Notes under the pieces: generated by a model
Database searches by the model: none
What the model was told of the DNA's origin: nothing
Seen by the model: only the letters and a program-made list of their open reading frames with translations
In this document: positions 1 through 11,845 of the stretch, one piece after another
Layout: each line of letters begins with the position of its first letter
Position numbering within the stretch: the first letter of the stretch is position 1
Assembly (NCBI GenBank): GCA_905250075.1
Contig: CAJNOP010000018.1
Location: 2,042,569-2,106,568 of the forward strand
Origin: Rotaria sp. Silwood1
Taxonomy: Eukaryota; Rotifera; Eurotatoria; Philodinida; Philodinidae
Direction: 5' to 3'
Length of the DNA stretch: 64,000 nucleotides
Position numbers and translations under genes: made by a program

Positions 1-488
1 GCAGTTAACTCTCTCGTCGCTCAGCCTACGATCGATGAATGATTCACAAGAAGTAACTGTTCAGATATTATTTTTTCCTCGAAAAGAGCGATTTCTAGTT
101 GTTGGTATCATTGAGGATCACTGGCTTGAGGAATTAATCATAGTATGCGACTATTCAAATACTTTGTTCAATTCCAAACAACAGCCTCCTTTCGATTTCC
201 TCACTGCGGAACACTCAATCAAAGAGAAATTCATACGACAGACCTAATCAAATATTTCGTTCTATCCACAGCTAAGATTTGTCTGTTATTATACTTTCAA
301 GGAACACTACGTCAAAGAACTAATCATACGAAACAGCTAATCAAATATTTCGTTCTATCCGGAGCTGAGATTTGAGTTTTATTATAGCATCGACAAACAC
401 TCGATCCGGGTATAGTCTACACGAAACAATTATTCGAATATTTTATAGGATTCTCAATGGATTGTAGTTGCTTATATCCGTCAAATAC
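1..488. repeat. Degenerate 93-bp tandem satellite, left block
   Basis: About five diverged units repeat with a period near 93 bp. The landmark AATATTTYGTTCTATCC-like segment ends near 174, 267 and 360, and each unit also carries a CACTCGATCAAAG-like segment. The same unit resumes at 2113 after a transposon, so this is one array split by an insertion. No coding potential is visible; short frames here are by-products of the repeat. Confidence 0.8.
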
Positions 489-496
489 ACTCCAAT

Positions 497-2112
497 CAGA
501 GGTGCAGAATCTTCTTCGTGCGCTCCCCGCGCGGGGAGGGGAGGGCGAGTTTTTTGAAAAATTGCATTACTCGGAGAAATTTTGGAAAAAAAACTACTAG
601 AAGGAAAAACTTTGTTCTCGTCATAATTAAATGTTACAGGATATAATTCATTCTTTCGAGTTTTTCGCTTTACTTGTATGCTCTGTTGTTGATCTTGCCA
701 AGAACACACACATTGCTGTCGAAGTATAATATCTTGGCAATTCTTTTTCCACAGATTTCTTTGCACCCTTTTATTGCTTGCTGAACTATATCGTAGCCGA
801 AGGAAGGAATGCTAAGGATTTGTCCAACATGGATAATTCCATTATATGCTAGTTCTTTTCCTATATGTTGTGTTGGTTTTTTTCCCTTTCTCGTGTGTAC
901 GTCTATCTATATATACATGTACATCTATTGTTCAGATAGAGACATCTAGGACATATACACCTGTTGGAAATATCCAGGCAACGAATCTAGGCTTTTCCCA
1001 ACTATTACATATTGGATTTTTTCCAATATGGTATATATGTTCTATGTTAGAATATCCCTACACTCTTGTATTCGTCATGTAGTTGGTTTCTTCCAGCTTG
1101 ATCAACACATTTATCCTCAAACTACAATGATCTACTTCGCGGAGAATTTCAAGGAAGACCAATCACTCGTAAAATTGCTGAACACGACTTGGATGATCCT
1201 ACATTCTACTAGAGAGAGGAGTTAGTTGATTTTTGCCAAGCATTGTGTACTTCGATCGACACTCGATTCAAAGAAGCTTCTGCTATATTTGAAACAATGG
1301 CAAATTGCCTTGACGTGGCAGTACTCTATCAAAAAAGTCGTTCTGGGCAAAAGGGTGGATATGCTTCAGTATGGACAGTCATCACGTCCAGCTTTACTTG
1401 ATTTTACGAAGAACAGCTCAAAACATATCAAGATCGACAATATTATACTCAATAATCAATACCTGAAGTGGAAGAAACGATGTTTGAGAGAATTGAAAGA
1501 CACAGAAAATTGAAACGTTTGGACAAAAGATGATCAAATTTCAACGACTAAAGTGATGAAAACTTTCTTCAAGAACAAAGATCTGGCGAATGGTATTGAA
1601 CAGTTTCTACATTTCTATTCTCTGATGGTTGTTAAAATCAGAAACGAAGCTGTCTGTGAGAGTGCTGCCTCAATCCTGAAGCAACACATTCGTGGCAATC
1701 GAGCTCTGGATCATGAATCCTTAGACAAAGAAGTAATGTTACATTGGAATGCACCATCGCTTCATCTAGCAGATCCATTCATCAAGCCCTGCTTCAACAA
1801 CTACTTCTTTCAACTGAAGGACAAACACTGGATTTTCTTGAAAAAAAAACAGAACAACATCATCTATTCAAATAAGTTTCACTTGGTTCAGTTGTTTTGA
1901 ACCGCTTGAGAAAAGAACAAGTAGAAAGAATTCCAATGTTGTACGAACAGTAACAAACAGAACAAAATATTGTCATGGTTTTTTTACTTATATTTTGTGA
2001 CAAATAAAGTTGGTCTGTTAGTGGCGAAGAAAAAACAGCTTGGGGAAATTTTTGGAGAAAATTTCCGCGCGGGGGAAGGATTTTTTATTTTTTGGAAGAT
2101 TCTGCATCTCTG
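497..2112 (+). mobile_element. hAT-superfamily DNA transposon, decayed
   Basis: The 5' end CAGAGGTGCAGAATCTTC and the 3' end, read in reverse complement as CAGAGATGCAGAATCTTC, form terminal inverted repeats. The flanks ACTCCAAT (489-496) and ACTCCAAC (2113-2120) are an 8-bp target duplication with one mismatch, the hAT hallmark. A GC-rich CCGCGCGGGG motif lies just inside each terminus. The 1616-bp element carries a frameshifted transposase and sits inside the 93-bp satellite. It is probably immobile. Confidence 0.88.
1121..1900 (+). pseudogene. hAT transposase remnant
   Basis: Fragments of one protein appear in shifting frames between the termini of the 497-2112 element. Around 1130-1400 the reading is NDLLRGEFQGRPITRKIAEH followed, after an in-frame stop, by a stretch with CQALCTSIDTRF. 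The frame at 1553-1900 carries the C-terminal part, with IRNEAVCESAASILKQHIRG and a hydrophobic-aromatic pattern like hAT C-terminal dimerisation regions. The N-terminal BED finger and catalytic block are not recognisable. Several stops and shifts make it non-functional. The hAT assignment rests mainly on the element ends and target duplication. Confidence 0.65.
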
Positions 2113-2625
2113 ACTCCAACAAGGAATAATACATAGCAAACAATTATTCAGATATTTTGCTCACTTCTAACCAAACTTTTCTAGTTGACCATAAGAAAGT
2201 GGAGCACTCGTACAACAAATAGTTTATAGGAAACAGCTCTACAAATATTTTGTTCAATCCGAAGCACAGATTTGTGGTGGATTCTATCATGGAGCAAAAC
2301 TATCAATGAATGATTCATATCAAGCGAGAATTCTAATAGTTTCTTCAATTTAAAGCACAAGTTTTAATAGACTATATCATCGAGACACATGAGTTCAGCG
2401 AATGGTTCATAAAAGAAAACTGTTTAAATGTTTTGTAGAATTCAAACGGAAGATCTGTAGCTGATTATATCGTTCACGAACACTCGATCAAGGAATAATT
2501 GACAAGAAGTAACAATTCAAGCGCTTTCCACAATTGCAAGCGGAGGTCGATATCTGGTTATACTATCGAAAGACACTCGATCAGAGCATCATAAAGGAAA
2601 TTAATCTTAAGACAATCTGTTGATT
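2113..2625. repeat. Degenerate 93-bp tandem satellite, right block
   Basis: This continues the 1-488 array. Landmarks at about 2168, 2260, 2352, 2442 and 2537 keep the 92-93 bp spacing, and the CACTCGATCA segment recurs near 2480 and 2575. Divergence between units is high, which suggests an old array. Confidence 0.75.
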
Positions 2626-3123
2626 TTATTTCAATTAACGTAAAACCGACGTTATTAGAATTACTTATTTACAATTACAATAATACATGACAATTTAATT
2701 TAGAAATGGGTTTCTTCTTCATTGAAATTATACTTAATTCTTCATTTTAGGTCAGCTTTACGACTGAATTACATAGAAGTGAAAATTCATTTAATTCCAA
2801 ATATTTATTTTCTTTTTATTTCAGCTCATCTCAATAAGGTATATAATATAAGTAAATCTTTTCTTGATTGCAATTATTGTTGTTTATTTAGGTCATTCAG
2901 CTGATTAAAAAACTCGATAAAAGCTCTTTTTCTCTATAATTTTCTTTTTTCACTGATGTGTTACAAGTGACTATTTGTAACTTTTTTTTGTTTTCTTTTT
3001 GTAATTTTTATAAATTAATAAATAATGTTATACGCATTACTATTGATCAAATGTTATCTTGAAAACTTCCAGCATATAGAAGTGAACAATGGGTCAAATC
3101 AGTTATACAATATGCTCTATGAA

Positions 3124-3352
3124 GCTCTAGAGAATCATACAAGAATCATTTAAGATCTTATACTATCTGGCATAAAGATCATACAAGAATCGTATATTAC
3201 TATTTTATCAGAAAGGGTGACTTTACAATTGTCATAGAAAAACGTGCAAGATCGTATATGATTTTCGTACGATCTTGTAAGATTACGCAAGATTGTACAG
3301 TATGTTCCTATATGATCTTTTAAGAATCATACGAGATCTTATAGTCGGCTTG
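3124..3352. repeat. Cluster of direct and inverted GATC-TTATACGAT-like motifs
   Basis: Variants of AGATCATACAAGAATCGTAT and its reverse complement occur about eight times in about 230 bp, for example near 3140, 3176, 3250, 3270 and 3330. Both orientations are present, so the stretch could fold extensively. It may be a degraded element terminus; no target duplication was found. Confidence 0.5.
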
Positions 3353-3850
3353 TTTCATTTGGAAAATTATAATTTATAAATGAAAAGGACACTGACGTTG
3401 AGACAGCGAAAAAGCAAAACAAAAATTTTACATGAATTATATTTCGTAAAAAAGGAACACCAATGTTAATATAGCATAAAAGTAAAAGAAAAGGTTTATA
3501 TAGATCATTATTATAATTTCAATTTTCACTTCGTCTATCATTGTCTTTCTACAGAAGAGCATGGGTCACGGTTGTTTGAGGACGGACATCCAGCGTTACC
3601 ACGTCATAACGTCAAAATAAAAAGTCAAATATACGAGCAAAAGTCGATTTGGGCAGCCGGGTACAAGGTGTGTCGTACCAAATCAACACTTGCATTTTTC
3701 CAATCGAAGAAAAAAAAAACATGCCAACGTGCTACTATTAGGTTAGTAATATTTTTCATTCTCACACATGTACCCCGTGTATGCTTTGAAGGGCTATAGG
3801 AAAAAGTTACTTGAGGTATCCAAAATGGTGAATGAAGTATCCAGCTGGTG

Positions 3851-3976
3851 CTTGTAGCATCACAGATCATGCATGTAACATCTCAGATAATGTTTGTGGC
3901 ATCACTAGTAATGTTTGTAGCAGTATAGTTGATGCTTGTGCTCTCCCAGGTGATGTCCGTAGCATCTTAGGTGAGA
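3851..3976. repeat. 21-bp minisatellite, six units
   Basis: Six consecutive 21-mers follow a TTTGTAGCATCACAGGTGATG-like consensus, each ending in ATG or a close variant. The unit length is a multiple of three, but the plus-strand frame holds two stops, so a coding role is not supported. Confidence 0.8.
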
Positions 3977-4511
3977 ATGATCTGCATTAGATTCATCGTT
4001 ATAATTCAGATTAAATAGCATTGTTTGCCTTGTGTTTACTCCTACATGAGAAGAGAACCTGTCGAATTCATAAATTATAATTTACATATATTATTTCTTT
4101 TGGTTTTTTGTTGTTTTGACAGTGATATCGACTTTTCATTTATTTTCGCAGATATAATAAACAGTTAGGACTACATTTATATTCGCATTCGAATTAGGTA
4201 ACCCATGAAATAAAATGCGTTTATATGTTTGTATGTTCACACGCACGTGTCGAGTCACGTGTCCACTTGCATTGGAAAAAGTTTAGGGAAGCTATCTAAG
4301 ATTAAAGCTACATTGTGGTATGACTTCGCTCAATCAGATGACTTTCGTATCCAACTCTTTCGCGATCATGTTTTCTCATGGAGAGAAACCAATTCGAATT
4401 AGGGCACATCTTATAAATATTTTTTTCCTTCATTCCACTTATTAATGAAGTATGCTTGCAATTTATGATTAATAATATTTTATTTTCATTTAAATACAAC
4501 AAAAAAATGTT

Positions 4512-5531
4512 TTATTGAACTTTATTTTCTAATATACTAATGTGTTGTGTATTTATGTTGCATCGTATAGTGAATGTTTTAGGATAAACAGATGTTGCTG
4601 TTGGTCGTAATAATAAAATTCTTTTAATTTTTTTTCGAAGTTCCGGTAATGACAAGATACAAACAAAAGGAAAAAAAAGTATAACTAAATAACTAAAGAA
4701 TTCTGCATATATTTTAACATTACGACCAATATTATATGTTAAACCACATAGATACATGAGAATCATAATTGTATTTGGAAATGAAAATATCAAATAAAGA
4801 AATGATATTGATAATAATTGAATTGCCATTTTTCGATGTTTTCGCCATTGAATTCGTTGATGTACACGATGTTTTTGTCTAAGAATACGCGAAAGTAAAG
4901 CAATACTAGCTATCACAATCATTAAGTTTGGTAATATTTGATGAACTATAGTTTCCCATATGTAAAAAGCATAATTATCATATAAACAATTATCAATACA
5001 TAGTGCAGCATTATATAGAACGGCATGTTTACAAAATGGAAAGAAATAGACAAGACTATAAAACATAAGACAATACAGCATAAGTAATATTAAAGGAAGA
5101 TAATGAATAAAAAAACGTTTCTTTCTTGTTGCAACCCATAGATCATGAAAAATAAGAATATGTCTTTCAATGGAAGTCCAAGCGAAGATTATTGCTTGAG
5201 TTATATAGAATCCCCAGTCAATAAATCCCCAAATCCTACACAAAGTTAATGTTCTATGCCAATGATTACCATTTTTATAGAAATAAAGCATCCATGGATA
5301 AATAGTCACTTGGCAAATAAGACAAATAAAAATAAGAACAATAATTGTATGATTGTTAAGACCACGACGTAAATTTTTATCGAGAAGAAGATAATAGAGA
5401 ACAAACAATGAACAAATTATTGATGGAACAAGAATAACAAGATAAATCCAAAATTTTATTGAAGAATGTAGTACATTCATATCATTGTTGAATGAACTCA
5501 TATTATTGAAACTTGTAGTGTTACTAAACAT
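4512..5531 (-). CDS. Rhodopsin-like 7TM G-protein-coupled receptor
   Basis: A single-exon frame of 339 residues encodes a plasma-membrane receptor with seven hydrophobic segments at about 26-50, 61-84, 99-121, 142-166, 191-215, 235-262 and 274-296. The N-terminus is Asn/Ser-rich with possible glycosylation sites. TM3 ends in ERH (122-124), replacing the family DRY motif. Cys98 and a cysteine in the second extracellular loop (178 or 182) can form the usual disulfide. TM7 ends in SLPELRKK where NPxxY is usual. The ligand is unknown. The gene at 10832-11845 is a clear paralogue with the same ERH, TRKKRxFIHY-type loop and SLPE ending, so this is a local receptor family. Chemosensory or peptide function is only a guess. 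Confidence 0.9.
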   Translation of the reverse strand: MFSNTTSFNNMSSFNNDMNVLHSSIKFWIYLVILVPSIICSLFVLYYLLLDKNLRRGLNNHTIIVLIFICLICQVTIYPWMLYFYKNGNHWHRTLTLCRIWGFIDWGFYITQAIIFAWTSIERHILIFHDLWVATRKKRFFIHYLPLILLMLYCLMFYSLVYFFPFCKHAVLYNAALCIDNCLYDNYAFYIWETIVHQILPNLMIVIASIALLSRILRQKHRVHQRIQWRKHRKMAIQLLSISFLYLIFSFPNTIMILMYLCGLTYNIGRNVKIYAEFFSYLVILFFPFVCILSLPELRKKIKRILLLRPTATSVYPKTFTIRCNINTQHISILENKVQ

Positions 5532-6585
5532 TCTTTACCTGAAACACACTATTAAGAAAAATAATAAATGAACTCAAAAGTCTCGTCATCATCGACAATG
5601 GTTGAAATCATAATTTTTCTTTTTATCATTCTACATTATTTCAACAATGAATTACGCATAGTCAGCTTGTTCTCAATGATTTATATCAAAAGAAAAAAAA
5701 TTCTATTTGTTTTTTTCGATAACAGATAACTGAAAGTGATAACAATATCAGATGTTATTTTGTTAAATTTTACGCTTAGATAATCTGAATGATGAACATT
5801 ATTGATAAGACATAATAGTAGTTGAAACAAAAAAATTCTCTAGTCATATTCATTATTCATTCAGTGGAATTTGTTGAGTTTGAACTTTGATAAAATAAAC
5901 TAACGAATCATAGTCATTTCACTGAAGTTAGTTATTTTAGAACATAGAGCTTTTTGTGACATACGATCTGAAAGGAGTTTTAAGTTTATAATAATATCTC
6001 ATTATAAAACATGAATGACTTTGTTATTGCATATCTGGATGATTAAGTAAAAGTAAGATGAAAAAAATGTGTCTCAAAATAGATAGAATAAAAGAATCAT
6101 CCTATGATGTATTTTATTATGCTTCAACTATATGGATAAAATTAACCTAAAAAGAAACGAATAAATTGATTGTAATATGGAATCAACAATATGAATGATT
6201 TGAGAATTAAAATACACTGCTTTTTGTAGAACTGTAACTTTGATGAGCTGATATCTATTTCAAACATAAAGATTTAAAAAGCAAAAATAAACATCTACTA
6301 CATTCTTTACTGATGTATGCAATAGAAAGGTATCAAGAAAAACTAAAATATTATATTATTTGACTTCATATAAATCATAAAATTCAATAATCCATATTAA
6401 ATTATCATTATTTATTTTCATACTAAAAACTAACTCGTAAACTATTATGTTTATCAAAAACAAAAGGAAGAAAAAGAAATAAAAAGTTAATTAACCTGAG
6501 GAAATTATCCCTGTTACAAAAAAAAAAGAAAGAAAATTTTCAAAATATCTGAACAAAAAAATAATAATAATTATTATTATTATTG
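5532..6585. other. Intergenic AT-rich DNA
   Basis: This is the upstream region of the 4512-5531 receptor and the 3' flank of the 6586-9312 gene. No supported gene or structured repeat is seen. Confidence 0.5.
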
Positions 6586-9312
6586 TTATTTGGAATTATT
6601 AGATCGTTTTGTTGGCGATGTTTTTCGATTACTACCTTGAGCTCGCCTATTTCCACTATTTGATGCTGACATGGGTTGAGAACTGGGTGGCGGTAAAAAT
6701 ATTGATCGTAAACTTGGATCAGCAATACCAACACGATATGGATTATGTAATGATTGTGATTGAGAACTTCCACTTGTTATTTGAATTTCAGATGAAGTCC
6801 AAAGAGGTTTTTTCGATGAAATATTTGATTTTTTAGGAATTTCATCATCACTTAAAGCAATTATTTCATCATCACTATCATCAATTATTTGACTATCATC
6901 ATCTTGATTATTGGCTTGTTGAGATGAAGATGGTGCCGTTGAGGTCTAGAAAAATAAAAAAGTACATTTCGTTTCTTTTTATTTGTATGATAATTGATTC
7001 AAAGATAGAATATGTCGGAGAGACAAGCAGCGAAGATTTCCAACTTGAAGTCTACTATTTTCCAATCGTAATTTCTTTAGTTGTCATTTGAAATTTGACT
7101 GAAACATCAGTATGAAATATATTTCGGGATACTTTTCTCGATTATGTTACTAACGACAAATTCCTTATAAATCGTATTTTTGATGGATATTTTCATAGAT
7201 AGTTAACCGCAAAAAAAACGAAAATTTTTAAAAGACTTTTTTTGTCTGTAGAATCCCGTAGAACTCGTTGCGTTGACCATTTTGATTTTAAAAAATGTTC
7301 GAGTTTATTCAATAAACCGTAGTGCTTGGCCCAGAACACTTGAAAATGGTAACTATGGCTAAGCAACAGACAGAAATAGCGGAAGTTGTTGAGTATTTTA
7401 ACCCTAACACCCTGATTTCTTGGATAAATTTGAGCATTTTTTTAAGGAAAGGATCAGCACAACGATCTCTACAAAGAATAAAATAAATCTTCTAAGAGCC
7501 TTGCGGTTTTTGTTGTTGATTATCCATGAAAGTAACCGTCACATATACAATTTGCAAGCATTTTGTCGATAGTAGACAGTAGAATGGATGTGGATAAGTC
7601 TTCAGTTCAACTACATTTTCATTCCACTTTGTGTTATCATGTTCAAGTGTTGTATTAACGTATCATACTTAGTGATGCATGTCAAATAAACTCATCATTG
7701 CTAAAAGCTAACAAAAAACCTTGAGACTTATCAAAAAAACAAATTTTAATTGCTTCAGTATGAACACTCAGAAAAAGCTATGTAATATCTTTAAATCTCA
7801 TCATAAAACGTATAAATAGTAGATAACCTATAATTCATTAGCTTTTGGTGAGAAAACAATTAATCAATAGAAAATGTTCTCCCTTGAGAACGATACACAT
7901 GTATTTTTCTTATTTGACAAGATGTCAAATCTCTTTTGTATGGCCGATAATAATTGTATTTGTTTGCATTATTGGTATGAATTAAAAAAAACTTCTATTA
8001 GTTATTAAAAATTAGCTCATTTGAATAAATTAAAGTGGACATACTTGAGTTTTTTATCAAAGTATTATTTATGACTCATACTGGAGAATATATTTACCAT
8101 TGCTATTTGACTTTGTGTATCTGTTGCTGGCATTGTTGTTTCATCATCATCAACTAAACTAACAATTTCAGTTTGTTGTTTGTCATTATTATTATTTTGA
8201 TCTTTTGTTTGTTGTAATCCATCTTGTGTTGTTTCATCAAGATCAAGTTCAATAAGTTCAATTGGTTCATCATATGTAGAAGGTGAAAAACGAACAGTAC
8301 GTTTTGCTGGTGTTTCAACAGATGTAGTTGGTGCTGTAGCTGCTTCTTTTCGAGCTTTTTGTTTCGCACGACGTTCCCATGCAATATCAAATTCTTCATC
8401 TGATGAATCATCATTATTATTATTATTATTATCAAAATATACAGATGGTTTAGATTTTTCTGTAGATGTTGCTGGTACTGATTGATTTGTTGTAGTTGAA
8501 CTAAAAATTTTATTTGTTATTATTATTTTTTTTCAAAAAGAAAGAAAGAAAGAAAGAAAGAGAAAATTATACTTTGTAGATGGTTGTTCATCATTTGATT
8601 GTTCATGATTCGTTGATGTTAAACTAACTTGTGAAATTGTTCGTTTTGGTCCAAATGGTTTCCATGAAAGATCACTTTCATCTTCTTCAACATAATCCAT
8701 ACCTAATTGTGTTTCAGTATGTTCAATATTTGTAAATGATCTTGAACGTTTAAATGCATCGATTTGCGATCGTCGTTTAGCACCAGGTATAATTGAAGTA
8801 TCTAATACTTGTACAGCTATTGGCTGTGTTGCTTTACGTTTTATTGTGTCAGTTGATAGAGCTGGTGTGCGTGGTGCTTGTCTTTGTCCTGGATGGATTC
8901 TTTCACGTGGTTTTACACGAATTCGTGGTCGTTTGTCATCATAGATATGTTGTTCAAGTGATGAGTATGTTGGTGAACGGCGTAATGCTTCAAGAATTTC
9001 ATCACGAAGATTTTCTGTGTCACCATTTATTGATGGATTATTTGTTAATGCATCACAGATATCATGTATACGACCAAGTTCACGATCAAATTTTCGTTTA
9101 TATTCATCTAAATCATCATGAATTTGATCAATTGTTTGACGATTGATCATATTATTATTATTTGCTTGTAAAGCTTTACATGATAGTTTCATAATATTAC
9201 TTTTTAAATCTCGTGTCCATTTAAGTAATTGATCGAGTTTAGCACGTAAAGTTTTTTGTTCATTTGAATAAGCACGAAAACATCCAGGACTTCGACTAGA
9301 TGTTGTTGTCAT
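6586..9312 (-). CDS. Acidic, low-complexity 500-residue protein, three exons
   Basis: The exons are 9312-8573, 8500-8098 and 6945-6586, all with GT-AG introns and compatible phases (740+403+360 nt). I do not recognise the family. Residues 17-105 look helical, with a DDLDEYKRKFDRELGRIHDI stretch. The middle is basic and Ser/Thr-rich. Residues 271-276 are polyasparagine. An AKRTVRFSP segment (RTVRF at 314-318) fits the RVxF docking motif for protein phosphatase 1. The C-terminal exon has SQIIDDSDDEIIALSDDE near 399-416, which resembles a SUMO-interacting motif. These short motifs hint at a nuclear regulatory or scaffold protein, but that is inference. Intron 2 (6946-8097) carries a foldback element. 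Confidence 0.8.
7150..7572. mobile_element. Foldback (long inverted repeat) element, degraded copy
   Basis: The ends CTAACGACAAATTCCTTATAA and, in reverse complement, CTATCGACAAAATGCTTGCAA are inverted, and the whole 420 bp is an imperfect palindrome. It matches the better-preserved element at 59653-60084, sharing GTATTTTTGATGGATATTTTC and the TTTATTGA-centred middle. It lies in intron 2 of the 6586-9312 gene and codes for nothing. Confidence 0.75.
8536..8562. repeat. (AAAG)n microsatellite
   Basis: About six AAAG units lie inside the short first intron (8501-8572) of the 6586-9312 gene. On the sense strand they form a pyrimidine tract, but far from the acceptor. Confidence 0.85.
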
Positions 9313-10831
9313 TGTTACAAGTTCGAAATAAACACTAAAACACCAACGAATTTTGATTTTTCGATGTTCGAATAAAATAAATAAATGATTGAATAATAGT
9401 GAGTAATATTAAATGATTGCATAAACCAATGAACAATGCGAAGTATGCCTTTATAATAAAATTTCACTAAGTAAAAAGAATTATCTATTTAAGAAGTTGA
9501 AAGAAGCTTTTCAAGCAAAATGCCACAAGAAATTTGAATCTTAAAAGTTTTTAAGGGAAAAGTTTGTATGATAGAGAACGACATCTATTGAAATCAAAAT
9601 TATCTTTTTTCTTGTATTTAAAGCATCCTAACTAAAAGTAGATGATTTGAAGTATAAATCTTTTTACAACAGTGTTTTATGATTTATAATAAGATATGAA
9701 AATAGAACCAATATCAATGATTTCGGCATATGGATTCGTGAATTTCCAACAGTTTTCATCAGAAACTGCTTGTATTGCTTGACGTGCGAAATAGTTGCTT
9801 TTCGTTATTTTATTATTCTGAAAACATGTTCGTTTTAGAAATAATTTATTTCAGAGACAAACAAAGATATTTCAGATTTTTCGTTTTGCTTTTGTGTCAT
9901 ATACACATATACACAGAGAATCGTTGAATCAAACAGTTTTAATCTGATCTCTATAAATTTTTTTCAGAGATCTAGTTCATAATCCTGTTAATTCTGGTCT
10001 GTATCCAACCCGGCTTTAGGAAAACTATTTAGGAATATATTAGTATTATATCTAACAAATATCTTGAATCTTTGTACTTTGATTAATTCAGCCGACAGAT
10101 GATGTTTTTTTTGATCATCTCTCCTGAATTTAGCGTCTATTTTACGTGATTAATAACATAAATCCCTAAAAAACATAGAAAAACTACAATTTGCCCTCGT
10201 AGTCCCTGGAGCGAGGCTAGAGCTAAAGTCGATCTCGCGTATCTGTAGTTATTTTATATTCTTCTATAATTTCAATTGAAGACCTTGAAAAAGAGACATT
10301 GTTTTGCATGACATTATACATAAGAAGTCTTGCCATATGAATATAAGTCCGATGATACTCGCTGACGAAAAGTGTTTTCAATAGACTTGTTTACTGTCAC
10401 ATATGTCAATCATACTGATTTGCAATAAGTAAAGACAGTGTCTGACTAGTTAGATGAAATAAAACATCAGCTTAGTTACCAAGTGTAAGATACTCGCATT
10501 CCGATTCGCAATGAAAAGTCAGTTTTTTTTTGTCGTTGTTTTTTATTTATAGATGTTCTTTTTTTACCCAAATCTCAAAATAATTAGTTACGATTGAAGA
10601 ATAATCTTTTGTTGTACTTTTTCAACATCTGATTATTAATATCCTAGATTTCGCTATTAAACTATAATTATAGGTCACTCAGTTCGAATCTTCTGATGAA
10701 TATAATCATGATGATAGATGACTTTATTTTTAACTTTTAAGGAATATATTCTTTTATTCACAAAGAATGTTTTTTTTTCTACAGGAAATGACAGGTTACA
10801 TAAAAATCAAAAGTTTTTTCAAATATATTAA
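9313..10831. other. Intergenic AT-rich DNA
   Basis: No gene is supported. A GGAGCGAGGCTAGAGCTAAAG stretch near 10208 resembles the GGAGC-rich terminus of the hAT element at 44712-45682, but no partner end or target duplication was found. Confidence 0.4.
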
Positions 10832-11845
10832 TTAACGCAACGAAGCATGTCTCGGTGTAATTACATTGATCATTCTTTGAAGCCTAGGTAATCGTTTCAT
10901 TTTCTTTCTAATTTCAGGTAATGAACCAAGACAAACAAAAGGCATTAAAAGTGAAACAAAATGGTATAGATAATAAGCATAAAATTCAAATTGTCCTGTT
11001 GAACCATTTGGTAAACCGCATACATGAGCTAAAACAAGACTGGTCATAGGAAAATTAAAAAGAAGAAACAATGCTGTTATTGATAAAATTTGTATAGCCA
11101 TTCGTCGATATTTACGCCAGTGAAAACGTCTATGAAGAGTATGCTTTTGTTTAATAACACGAATAATTAATGCAATACTAAATATAGTAATAATTGGTGT
11201 TGGTATGATTGAATTAGCTATTGTATCATACATAGCCAGACTGGCGCTGTTATAATAACATGGATAAAGACACCAATCTAATTCATATGCATACATATTC
11301 TCACATGAAAATATTGAAAGAATAATAATATAATAAATGAAACCATAGAGAACTATTGTTAAAAGTGGAAAATAATGAATAAACAAACGTTTTTTCTTTG
11401 TCGATAACCATCGTTCATGAAATACTAAAATATGTCGTTCAATTGATGCCCATGCCATAACAATATTTGTTAGATTAGAAATACCTGTTGCTGCAAACCA
11501 CCATATAAGACAACTGATTGTCGTTGATGGCCAAACATAATTTATACGTAAATAATTAAGATAAAATGGTATATCAATTAATTGAGAAAAAAGTCCAATA
11601 ATAAGTAGAACTATAATAACATGATTGCCTAATGAATGTCGTAAACGACGATCAATCAATAAATAATAAAGAAGTATCATTGAACAGGCCACGGATGGAA
11701 CTTCAAAAATCATAAGCAACCAAAAACGAACAGTTTTAGGTAATAAAAATTCTGGATAATCATTAGACTGTGTTTGATTTTCATCATTGTTTTTCGAATG
11801 ATTTTCATCGAAATAATTTTTATTCATCATGAATTGTAGACACAA
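10832..11845 (-). CDS. Rhodopsin-like 7TM G-protein-coupled receptor, paralogue
   Basis: A single-exon frame of 337 residues has an acidic Asn-rich N-terminus and seven hydrophobic segments, TM1 starting near residue 39. The ERH motif follows TM3 (MAWASIERHILVFHERW). The intracellular loop KKKRLFIHYFPLL, the third-loop KQKHTLHRRFHWRKYRRMAIQ block and the terminal SLPEIRKKMKRL segment match the 4512-5531 gene closely. It should act at the plasma membrane through heterotrimeric G proteins; the ligand is unknown. Same strand and about 5 kb spacing with another gene between suggest duplication followed by insertion or rearrangement. Confidence 0.9.
   Translation of the reverse strand: MCLQFMMNKNYFDENHSKNNDENQTQSNDYPEFLLPKTVRFWLLMIFEVPSVACSMILLYYLLIDRRLRHSLGNHVIIVLLIIGLFSQLIDIPFYLNYLRINYVWPSTTISCLIWWFAATGISNLTNIVMAWASIERHILVFHERWLSTKKKRLFIHYFPLLTIVLYGFIYYIIILSIFSCENMYAYELDWCLYPCYYNSASLAMYDTIANSIIPTPIITIFSIALIIRVIKQKHTLHRRFHWRKYRRMAIQILSITALFLLFNFPMTSLVLAHVCGLPNGSTGQFEFYAYYLYHFVSLLMPFVCLGSLPEIRKKMKRLPRLQRMINVITPRHASLR

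Larger units (their letters stand above)
2626..4511. other. Non-coding AT-rich interval with small repeats
   Basis: No gene is supported. Short frames at 2722-2904 and 3572-3870 have no recognisable content. The interval holds a cluster of GATCTTATACGA-like motifs and a 21-bp minisatellite, listed separately. Confidence 0.5.

Noticed and set aside
443..766. 107-residue minus-strand frame at the left end of the hAT element
   Set aside because: It runs across the element boundary and the GC-rich subterminal block and has no recognisable content.
8154..8435. 93-residue His/Gln/Leu-rich minus frame
   Set aside because: It is a shadow of exon 2 of the 6586-9312 gene in another frame; the spliced frame gives a consistent protein.
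8793..9146. 117-residue plus-strand frame antisense to exon 1
   Set aside because: The composition (Val/Leu/His runs) is that of the complement of an A-rich coding exon, with no domain.
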